A stretch of DNA of 64,000 nt from Microbacterium candidum (lineage in GTDB: Bacteria > Actinomycetota > Actinomycetes > Actinomycetales > Microbacteriaceae), in NCBI RefSeq assembly GCF_030315975.1, contig NZ_JASXSZ010000001.1, positions 930,001-994,000 of the forward strand, read 5' to 3'. Each line of letters starts with the position of its first letter. Positions within the stretch are counted from its first letter, which is position 1. This document shows, in pieces, positions 7,978 through 15,900 of this stretch. The notes under the pieces were generated by a model. It ran no database searches. It saw only the letters and a program-made list of their open reading frames with translations, and had not been told where the DNA came from. A program made the position numbers and the translations under genes.

Positions 7978-9614
7978 GAGCGGACCTCCGCAGGCGCAGC
8001 GCGGTGGACCGTGCGTCCGCCGACGACCGTGCGGACGACGCGCGCATCGAGCAGCTCGTCGGCCGGCGCCTCGAACACGTCGCGGTCGAGCACGATGAAG
8101 TCCGCGTACAGGCCCTCGGCGAGGCGCCCGTGGGTGTCGTCGGAGCGGCTCGCCCATGCGGCATCCCGCGTCGCGTGCACGATGGCGTCCGCGAGCGGCA
8201 GCGCGTAGTGCGCGAAATTCGCCGGGAGCGACGGGTCGAGCGGCGAGCGCCGCGTCGCGGCGATGAACATGTTCGGCAGGGGCTGATGCGGCGCGGTCGG
8301 TGAATCGGTGCCGAAGACCAGCCGGGCGCCCGCATCCGTCATCTCCGGCCAGGGGAACCCGCGCTCGACGCGCGCGTCGTGGTCACCGCCGAGGACGTGG
8401 CGCCAGTTCTCCTGGTTGGCCGGATCCGCGTGGACGGGCTGCATGCTCGCGGTGATGCCGAGGGCGGCGAGCCGCTGGATGTCGGCGGCCTCCACGACCT
8501 CGAGGTGCTCGATGCGGTGGCGGCGCTCGCGGGGGCCATTCGCCGCGACAGCGGCCTCGACGGCGCCGATCGCGATGCGTACGGCCTCGTCGCCGATCGC
8601 GTGCATCGCGACCTGCAGGCCCGCCGCATCCGCCGCCGTGACGACGGGAGCGAGCTCCTCGAGGCTCCACACCGGGTCGGCTTTCGAGCCGTCGGCGTAG
8701 GGGCGGCCGAGGGAGGCGGTGCAGCCGTCGACGGTGCCGTCCACCATGACCTTGATGCCCGTGACCCTCAGGAAGGGCGTGGCCTTCTCTTGCGCCAGCG
8801 AGGCCGCACGGGCGACCTGGGCGAGGTTCGCGGCCGCGTCGCCGGTCGGCTGGATGCGCCAGAACGCGGCGATGCGGGTCGTCAGGGTGCCGGCCGCATC
8901 CGCCCGCCGCATGGCGGCGTAGTCGTCCTCGCCGAGCGCCATGTCGGTCGATCCGGTGACCCCGGATTCGGCGTAGCCGGCGAGAGCAGCGGCCAGGGCG
9001 GAGTCGCGCTCGGCATCCCCGGTGAACCCGTCGAGGACGGGCCAGACGAGCCGGTGCATCGCGGTCTCGTCGACGTAGCCGGTCGCGTGTCCGTCGGCGT
9101 CGCGGTGGACGGTTCCGCCGGGCGGGGAGACCGTCGAGTCGTCGATGCCGACCTCGGCGAGGGCCGCGGTGTTGAGCCAGATCGAGTGGAAGTCGTACGT
9201 CTGCGCATAGACGGGACGGCCAGCGGCGACGGCGTCGAGCATGCTGCGGTCGGGCGTGCCGCCGGGGATGTCGCCGTGCTTCCAGCCGGTCGCGTGGATG
9301 CGGGGAACGTCCGGGTGATCCGACGCCCAGTCGGCGATGCGGCGCTGGATCTCCTCGAGCGAGCCCGCGCCCCACAGGTCGACCTGGCCGGCCGCTTCGC
9401 CGGTGCCGACGATGTGCGCGTGCCCGTCGACGAAGCCGGGGAGCACAGTCGCGCCGCCGAGGTCGTGGATCGCGGCATCGGGGCCCGCGACGCGCGCGGC
9501 GGTCGACTCGTCGCCGACGTAGGCGATCCGATCGTCGACCACGACCAGGGCATCGGCCCACGGCCGCCGGTCGGCGGTGAAGATCCGTGCGCTGCGGTAC
9601 AGATGGGGTGACAT
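7974..9614 (-). CDS. YtcJ-like metal-dependent amidohydrolase (amidohydrolase_3 family)
   Basis: Hydrolase of the amidohydrolase_3/YtcJ group, 546 aa, predicted cytoplasmic. The metal-binding motif GFVDGHAHIVG lies near residue 65. A K-containing strand (VTGIKVMVDGTVDG) supplies the bridging lysine region, histidines sit at VAMHAIGDEAV and HRIEHLE, and the late aspartate is in FGTDSPTAPH. These are the expected active-site positions. ATG at 9614 begins MSPHLYRSARIFTADRR, a typical start for the family. It is encoded between a C45-type hydrolase and a peptide importer, so it probably trims the imported amide or peptide. The substrate is unknown. Confidence 0.88.
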   Translation of the reverse strand: MSPHLYRSARIFTADRRPWADALVVVDDRIAYVGDESTAARVAGPDAAIHDLGGATVLPGFVDGHAHIVGTGEAAGQVDLWGAGSLEEIQRRIADWASDHPDVPRIHATGWKHGDIPGGTPDRSMLDAVAAGRPVYAQTYDFHSIWLNTAALAEVGIDDSTVSPPGGTVHRDADGHATGYVDETAMHRLVWPVLDGFTGDAERDSALAAALAGYAESGVTGSTDMALGEDDYAAMRRADAAGTLTTRIAAFWRIQPTGDAAANLAQVARAASLAQEKATPFLRVTGIKVMVDGTVDGCTASLGRPYADGSKADPVWSLEELAPVVTAADAAGLQVAMHAIGDEAVRIAIGAVEAAVAANGPRERRHRIEHLEVVEAADIQRLAALGITASMQPVHADPANQENWRHVLGGDHDARVERGFPWPEMTDAGARLVFGTDSPTAPHQPLPNMFIAATRRSPLDPSLPANFAHYALPLADAIVHATRDAAWASRSDDTHGRLAEGLYADFIVLDRDVFEAPADELLDARVVRTVVGGRTVHRAAPAEVRS

Positions 9615-9640
9615 CGTCGTCCTCCGGGAGTCGGTCGGGA

Positions 9641-10702
9641 TCAGAAGCGTTCGAGGCCGTCGCGAGCGGCTTCGTCGGGGGTTCCGGCTCGGTAGTCGAG
9701 GCCGAAGCCCGCGACGTCGAGCGAGATGGTGAGGAGGGTGCCCCACTGCTCGTGCACGGCCTTCGCGGCATCCGGATGCATGCACACGATCGCGCCTGCG
9801 CCGTCGGTGCCGCAGAACGCGCCGGCGCGCTGCGCGGGCGTCAGGGCGACCATCGCCGCCCGGGCCTCGCGGGTGTGCTCGAAGCGCTCCGTCGACACGG
9901 CGTCGGCGGTGATCGTGTCGCCGGCGGCGAGCACCGGGTCGAGGAAGTGGTTGGTGTGGATGAGCCAGCCGTCCTCGGCGGGGCGGACGACGCCGATGCC
10001 GTCCGGCGCCATCTCGATCGAGGCCGCGCCGTCGTGGACGGTCGCGACCGTGAGGACGGTGGATGCCGACACGGCGGCGGATGCGGCAAGGTCCCGCGCC
10101 TCGGCGACGGTCGTCGCCTCTTCGAGCACCCGACGGGCGATCGCGTGCACGGGAACGCCGGCGTCGACGCCGTCGGAGCGGTGCGACAGGATGTTGAAGT
10201 GCAGGCCCAGTCCGCCGTCGTTGACGCCGATCTTGGCGGCCGTGCCGAACTCGGTGAAGAGCTTCACGCCGCGGCCGCCCTTCGTGGCGAAGGCGAGCAG
10301 CAGGCCGTCGGGCGCGAGGGTGTCGTGCCAGTCCCACGTCTGGATCGTCTCGGGGGCGCCGCCCGCCGGCGGAACGTACACGGCGGTCGTGCACTCGCCG
10401 AGGGTCGGCGCCTTCGCGAGGATCTCGGTGCGTGCACCGACAGCGGCGACCTGCCACGCCTCGAGGCCGGCGGCATCCGCCATCGCGTCCGACTCCTCCG
10501 CGATGCCGGGCGCCCAGGCGCGCAGCGCGTCGTGGCTCGCGTCGGCCGTCTCGCGCACTGTTGTCTCGGTGATCCCGAGCAGCTCGAAGTGCGCGAGGTA
10601 GCGCGCGCTGGCATCGCGCACGTGCAGGGCGTAGCGAGTGCCGATCTCGCGGCCGCGCTCGGCGGGGGAGGTGGCGGTGGTCGTCAGGGTGTGCAGCTTC
10701 AT
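9641..10702 (-). CDS. C45-family N-terminal-nucleophile hydrolase (isopenicillin N acyltransferase-like)
   Basis: 353 aa, related to peptidase family C45, the acyl-CoA:6-APA acyltransferase/hydrolase group. Members mature by self-cleavage so that an internal cysteine becomes the N-terminal nucleophile. The candidate cysteine is in LGECTTAVYV (about residue 103), where the family usually has G-C-T. The downstream strand QTWDWHDT and the N-terminal RGREIGTRYA motif also match. It is first in the seven-gene operon, ATG at 10702, 26 nt before the amidohydrolase. Likely role: release or exchange of an acyl group from an imported amide. The substrate is not known and it could also be cell-wall related. 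Confidence 0.8.
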   Translation of the reverse strand: MKLHTLTTTATSPAERGREIGTRYALHVRDASARYLAHFELLGITETTVRETADASHDALRAWAPGIAEESDAMADAAGLEAWQVAAVGARTEILAKAPTLGECTTAVYVPPAGGAPETIQTWDWHDTLAPDGLLLAFATKGGRGVKLFTEFGTAAKIGVNDGGLGLHFNILSHRSDGVDAGVPVHAIARRVLEEATTVAEARDLAASAAVSASTVLTVATVHDGAASIEMAPDGIGVVRPAEDGWLIHTNHFLDPVLAAGDTITADAVSTERFEHTREARAAMVALTPAQRAGAFCGTDGAGAIVCMHPDAAKAVHEQWGTLLTISLDVAGFGLDYRAGTPDEAARDGLERF

Positions 10703-10775
10703 CGCGTATTTCCGTGTCGTGCCGTCGTCCTCGACGGGTGTCGTCCTCGACTGGCGGAATCACGCTAAGTGCATA

Positions 10776-10805
10776 AAACCTTTAATACAACGGTATTAAA
10801 GGTTT
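10776..10805. promoter_or_regulatory. Perfect 13-bp inverted repeat between the LacI gene and the C45 operon (operator)
   Basis: AAACCTTTAATAC (10776-10788), spacer AACG, then GTATTAAAGGTTT (10793-10805). It is AT-rich in otherwise GC-rich DNA and lies 30 nt before the LacI start and 73 nt before the C45-hydrolase start, so one bound repressor could control both. A further TTTAATAT run follows on the right edge. LacI-family operators are normally such palindromes. Confidence 0.75.
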
Positions 10806-10835
10806 AATATCGGGGGGACGGTGAGAGGGGACAGG

Positions 10836-11849
10836 ATGCCGCGCACCAAAGGGGTCACGATCCGCGATGTGGCGCAGCGCGCCGGGGTTTCGATCGCCGC
10901 TGTCTCCATGGCCCTCAACGACACCGGGACGCTCAGCGCAGAGACGCGCCTGCGCATCCGCGGCGTCGCGGAGGAGATGGAGTACGAGGCCGATGCCCTC
11001 GCACGGGGACTCCGCCGCTCCTCGGTCGGCGCGATCGGCATCGTCATGCGCTCGCTCGACTCGCTCGGCCAGTACGCGCCGCGCGGCGTCGACGTCTTCA
11101 CGCGCTACATCGGCGCCGCATCCTCGCTCGCGGCCGACCGGGGTCTCAGCGTCATGCTCGTGCCCGACCCGACGCGGCGGCCGACCCCGCCGCTCGCGCT
11201 GTCTCTCGACGGCTACATCGTCGCGATGCCCCACCTCGACGACCCCGTCGTGCGGCTCTTCGAGCGTCGCGGCATCCCGTACGTCACGCTCGGGCGCGAC
11301 CCGAGCCGCCCGGGCTTCACGGACTGGGCGACGGAGGACGAGGCGATGACCCTCCGTCGCATCCTCGAGCACTTCCACGCCGCGGGCGCTCGCTCGATCG
11401 TGCTCGTGCACGGCACCGACCCCAATGCGTGGAACCTCGACAGCGAATCGACCTACCGCGCCTGGTGCGCCGACCACGACGTCGAGCCCCGCGTCCACGC
11501 GGCTCCCGAGGGATCGGGGGAGGAGGGCGGTACGGCCGTCGCCGGCGAGATCGTGGATGGAGGCATCCCCGACGCGGTCCTGTGCCTCACGGGGCGCCAC
11601 GCGGCGGGAGTGCTCGCGGGGCTCCACGCCCACGGCATCGCGGTTCCCGAGCGCACGATGATCGCGACGGCGTCCGACTCCGAGCACACGCGGCACAGCC
11701 GTCCGGCGATCTCCGCGGTCGAGCTCAACCCGGAGGCGACGATGCGGGCGCTGCTCGATCTCTTGCAGGCGCGCATCGCCGGCGAGCCGAGTGCCGGGCC
11801 GATCGTCACCCCGGCGCGGTTCCGCGTGCGGGCGTCGTCGCGGCGCTGA
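10836..11849 (+). CDS. LacI-family transcriptional regulator
   Basis: 337-aa repressor. The N-terminal helix-turn-helix reads TIRDVAQRAGVSIAAVSMALN with the hinge RGLRRSSVGAIGIV, followed by a periplasmic-binding-protein-like sensor domain to the end. ATG at 10836 has AGAGGGG about 6 nt upstream; a GTG at 10821 in the same frame lacks this spacing. It is divergent from the peptide-import/hydrolase operon and shares with it a perfect inverted repeat, so it most likely regulates that operon and itself. The sensor domain is close to the normal length; the ligand cannot be deduced. Confidence 0.9.
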   Translation: MPRTKGVTIRDVAQRAGVSIAAVSMALNDTGTLSAETRLRIRGVAEEMEYEADALARGLRRSSVGAIGIVMRSLDSLGQYAPRGVDVFTRYIGAASSLAADRGLSVMLVPDPTRRPTPPLALSLDGYIVAMPHLDDPVVRLFERRGIPYVTLGRDPSRPGFTDWATEDEAMTLRRILEHFHAAGARSIVLVHGTDPNAWNLDSESTYRAWCADHDVEPRVHAAPEGSGEEGGTAVAGEIVDGGIPDAVLCLTGRHAAGVLAGLHAHGIAVPERTMIATASDSEHTRHSRPAISAVELNPEATMRALLDLLQARIAGEPSAGPIVTPARFRVRASSRR

Positions 11850-11982
11850 CGCGGCCCGACGTTGACGCGGCCCGGCGCTGACGCGGCCCGGCGCTGACCC
11901 GCCGGCGCTGACCCGCCGCCGCTGACGCGGCCCGGCGCTGACGCGGCTGACGCTGACCCGCCGGCGCTGACCCGCCGGCGCC
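11847..11982. repeat. Degenerate tandem repeat, 14-16-bp units, starting at the LacI stop codon
   Basis: About nine head-to-tail units of the form GCTGACGCGGCCCGGC or GCTGACCCGCCGGC. The first unit contains the LacI stop codon itself, so each unit carries a TGA. No gene is present in 11850-12124. The block looks like slipped-strand expansion of the end of the gene. Confidence 0.8.
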
Positions 11983-11984
11983 AT

Positions 11985-12039
11985 TCAGGACATACGGGCC
12001 GCCGGAGCGGATATGCGCACGATCGACGACATGTCCTGA
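11985..12039 (+). repeat. 55-bp palindromic element, copy 1
   Basis: Terminal inverted repeats TCAGGACAT (11985-11993) and ATGTCCTGA (12031-12039) flank 37 bp with a central CGGATATG. A second copy of identical length, with the same termini and the same central octamer at the same offset but opposite orientation, lies inside the ABC-F gene at 25683-25737. Here it sits between converging genes and could also act as a bidirectional terminator hairpin. Confidence 0.8.
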
Positions 12040-12049
12040 TCCGTTGTGG

Positions 12050-12087
12050 TCAGCGGACGCTCGTATGCTCAGCGCACGCTCGTGATC
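12050..12087. repeat. Imperfect 19-bp direct repeat
   Basis: TCAGCGGACGCTCGTATGC (12050-12068) is followed directly by TCAGCGCACGCTCGTGATC (12069-12087). It lies in the gap between the LacI and Nei genes. Function unknown. Confidence 0.6.
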
Positions 12088-12124
12088 GGCAGCACGCGCC
12101 GGGGAAGGCGGCGCGGCCGGCGCT

Positions 12125-12910
12125 TCAGCCTGCCGGTTCGCGGTCGGGCTGGCAGTTCGGGCACCAGAAGACCTGGCGCTCGCGGGTCGCGTCGGCGCCG
12201 AGCGACATCGACCGGATCGTCGTCCCGCATCGTCGGCAGGGCCGCCGCTCGCGGCCGTACACCCAGTCCGTGTTGCGGATGTCGCCCGTGAACGTGCGGT
12301 TCACGCGATCGCGGTTCGCGCGGATCGTGCGGACGCCGAGGGCGACGAGCGCCTCCGCGTCTGTCTGGCTGGCGGGCGTCTGCGGGTGGATGCCGCGCAG
12401 GAACAGCAACTCGCTCGCGTACTCGTTGCCGAAGCCGGCGATGTTGCGCTGATCCTGCAGGGCGACGTGGATGGGGCGGGTGTCGGCGTGCAGGTGCGCG
12501 GCGGCGGTCGCCGCATCCCAGTCGTCCTGGAGCGGGTCGGGGCCGAGGTAGCCGACGATGCGGTCCTCGTCGGCGGTGCGGACGAGCTCGACGACGCCGA
12601 GATCGAAGCCGACCGTCTCGGCGCTCTCGGTCGCGACGACGGCGCGGGCGCGGAACCCCGGCTTGCGCCACCGCTGCCCGGGCGCGTAGACGTGCCATTC
12701 GCCCTCCATCTTGAGGTGCGTGTGGAGCGTGTAGTCGCCGATGCGGTGCAGGATGTGCTTGCCCCGCGCGACGACCTCATGGACCGTCTCGCCCGTGAGG
12801 TCGGACGTCGCCGCCCGCGGCACGCGCAGGTCGAAGCGCGTCACGACTCCGCCGTGCAGTGCGGTGTCGAGCCGGTGTGCGGCCTGCCAGACGGTGTCGC
12901 CCTCAGGCAC
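12125..12910 (-). CDS. nei: Fpg/Nei-family DNA glycosylase (Nei2-type endonuclease VIII)
   Basis: Base-excision repair glycosylase/AP lyase for oxidised bases, 261 aa. The N-terminus reads (M)PEGDTVWQAAHRLD: the Pro and Glu catalytic residues are in place, and PEGDT rather than PELPE marks the Nei/Nei2 branch. The beta-hairpin lysine is in ARGKHILH, and the helix-two-turn-helix includes FGNEYASE. The C-terminal zinc finger is CRRC...CPNC. The start is GTG at 12910, forced by the need for Pro at position 2. It lies 14 nt after the lhr stop on the same strand, an arrangement I know from other actinobacteria, so the two repair genes are probably co-transcribed. Confidence 0.92.
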   Translation of the reverse strand: MPEGDTVWQAAHRLDTALHGGVVTRFDLRVPRAATSDLTGETVHEVVARGKHILHRIGDYTLHTHLKMEGEWHVYAPGQRWRKPGFRARAVVATESAETVGFDLGVVELVRTADEDRIVGYLGPDPLQDDWDAATAAAHLHADTRPIHVALQDQRNIAGFGNEYASELLFLRGIHPQTPASQTDAEALVALGVRTIRANRDRVNRTFTGDIRNTDWVYGRERRPCRRCGTTIRSMSLGADATRERQVFWCPNCQPDREPAG

Positions 12911-12924
12911 GCGGGATCCGCACG

Positions 12925-15900
12925 CTACGCATGGGCCGCCCGGCTTCGCAGCGTCAGCCCGCGCGTCGACTCGACGAACCCGGCCGCCCGTAGCGCGCGA
13001 CCCACCTCCGTCGTGTAGACGAAGACGCCGTTGACCTGCTCGATCGTGAGGGTCTCGAGGCGCCGGGTCTGCGCCGTTTCGGCGAGGCTGAGGGTCGCTG
13101 CCGCGAGCAGCTGCTCATCGTCCGTGAACGCGAGGGCGGTCTTGCCGCCCCGCTCGAGGTAGAGGACGAGCGCGCCGTCGACGAGCACGACGAGCCCCCC
13201 GGCCTTGCGTCCGGGGCGGTGGCTGATGCCCTCGAGCGCGGGCCACTGGAGCGCGGCGCCGTACGGATTCGCGGGGTCGGTCGCGGCCAGCGTCAGCGCG
13301 CTGTGCGGAGGCGGGTCCGGGAGATTCGCGAACTCCCGCAGCCGGTCGACGGTGGCGGATGCGGCGAACTGGGCCGCCCCGAGCTTCTCGATGACGTACC
13401 CGCGGCGGCAGTGCCCGGCCTCTTCGAAGCCGGCGAGAATGCGGTAGGTCTGCGCGAATCCGCCCGGTACGCCCTCCGTCTGCACCGACCCGCGGGTGAC
13501 GACGCCGTAGCGGTCGAGGAGCATGCTCGCTGTGGCGGTTGCGCGCAGCGAGGGATCGGGCTCCGGGGCGGGCAGCGCCGACCAGCGGCCGGCGAGAGCG
13601 GGCGGTCGCGGCGGTGGGGATGCGGCCGGGCCGCCGCGGCTTCCCGCTGCCGCCGAGGTGCCGCCCGGGGCGAACGCGACGCCCGAACCGCTGCCCGGGT
13701 TGAGGGCGATGCCGCGGTACAGCCGGGCTCGCGGTGCGCGGCGCTTGGCGCGGTGGGCCTGCGACCCGCCGCCGAGGAGCCCGCGCACCGGTGCGAACGT
13801 GTCGTTCGTGATGCGCCCCGCCCACGTCAGCGCCCACAGCGCCTCGACGACGGACTGCTCGTTCTCCGCCTGCACGATCTGCTGGAGCTGGCTCGCGAAG
13901 TACGCGCCGCCGCCCGTCAGGACCTCGAGCAGCTGCTGCTCGAGGGTCGACAGCTCGGCATCCTCTTCGGGGCGCAGCGAGTAGGGAGCCGAGTCGGCGG
14001 GATGCAGTGCGATCCAGCCGTCGCGGCCAGGCAGCGCGCCGTGCCCCGACCACACGACCTCGCCCGTGGCGGTCAGCTCGTCGAGCATCGCGGGGGAGTA
14101 GTCGGAGACCCGCATCGGCAGGATGAGCGACTCCCACGCGCTCGCCGGGATCGGCACGCCGGCCAGCTGCTCGATGACGGCGAGCACCCCGTCGATCCCT
14201 TCGAGCGGACGGTCGATGTGCTGCCACGCGGGCAGGAACCGCGCGAACGCGCTCGGCGGGACGGGCTCGACGCTCCCGCGGATCGCCGCGAGCGACCGCA
14301 TCCTGAGGCGCCGCAGGACCTCGGAGTCGCACCATTCGAGGTCGTCCGGAGGCCCGGTGCGTGTCGACTCGCTTCGCTCGCTCGACGACCCGCGGGAGGT
14401 CGCCGAGGCATAGCCCTCAGGCAGGAAGTACCCGCTCGCGACTCGGCCCTGTCCCTCGAGGCGCTGCAGCGTCTGGCGCGCGATGGCCGCGCCGATGCCG
14501 AGGCGGGTGGCGACAGCATCCGCCCGGAACGGCGCATGCGTGCGTGCGTACCGCGCCACGAGATCGCCGAGCGGATCGGCGAGGGGTTCGAGGAAGGCCG
14601 TGGGGATGCCGACCGGCAGCGCTGTGCCGAGCGCGTCGCGCAGGCGTCCCGCATCCTCGATCGCCGCATACTGGGCCACCCCGCCGACCGTCACCCGGAT
14701 CGCCCTCCGCGCCGCGACGAGCGCCTCGAGGTGCGCGGATGCCTCCGAGAGGGAGGTGTCGCTCCACTGGTCGCTGCGTTTCGTCTCGCTTCGCTCGCTC
14801 AACGACCGGGGGTCGGTGTCTGCCTGCGGGTCGTTGAGCGAGCGAGGAACGACCGAGTCGAGACGCGCTGCGCCGTCCTCGCTGCGTTTCGTCTCGCTTC
14901 GCTCGCTCAACGACCGGGGGTCGGTGTCTGCCTGCGGGTCGTTGAGCGAGGGAGGAACGACCGAGTCGAAACGCGCTGAGCCGTCCGCGGAACCGTCGGC
15001 GGGCTGCAGCCGGTCGGCGACCTCTGCCGCATCCAGCGGACCGAGCACGCGCAGGAGATCGGCCACGCCCTCGATGCCCCGCGCCCGCCGCTCGGGATCG
15101 AGGCGCTGCGCCTCGCGCTCGAACTGCGCGATGACATCGGGGTCGAGGAGCTCCCGCATCTCGACCTTGCCGAGCAGCTCCGACAGCAGCGAGGGGTCGA
15201 CCGACAGCGCCGCGGCCCGCCGCTCGGCGAGGGGCGAATCGCCCTCGTACATGAACGCGCCGACGTATCCGAACAGCAGGTCCCGCGCGAACGGCGACGG
15301 CTGGTTGGTCGTGGTCTCGACGAGGCGGATGCGGCGCTCCGCGATGCCGCGCGCCAGCTGCAGCAGCGCGGGCACGTCGTAGACGTCCTGCAGCACCTCC
15401 CGCAGCGTCTCGAGGATGATCGGGAACGTCGGATGCTCGCGCGCGACCTCGAGCAGCTGCGCCGATCGCTGCCGCTGCTGCCACAGCGGGCTGCGCTTGC
15501 CCGGATTGCGGCGGGGCATCAGGAGCGCCCGCGCCGCGCACTCGCGGAACCGCGAGGCGAAGAGGGCCGACCCGCCGACCTCGTCGGTGACGATCTGGTC
15601 GAGCTCCTCGGCGTCGAAGACGAAGAGCTCCGCACCCGGGGGTTCGGTCTCGGTGTCGGGGATGCGCGCGATGATGCCGTCGTCGCTCGCGACCGCGGAG
15701 CCCTCGACCCCGAGGCGCTCGCGGATGCGCGCGTTGACGGCGAGCGCCCACGGCGCGTGCACGGGCATGCCGTACGGGGAATGCAGGATGACGCGCCAGT
15801 CGCCGACCTCGTCGCGGCTGCGCTCCACCGTCAGTGTCTTGTCGGTCGGGAGGCTGCCGGTCGCTTCCCGCTGCTCGTCGAGGTAGGCCAGCAGGTTGGC

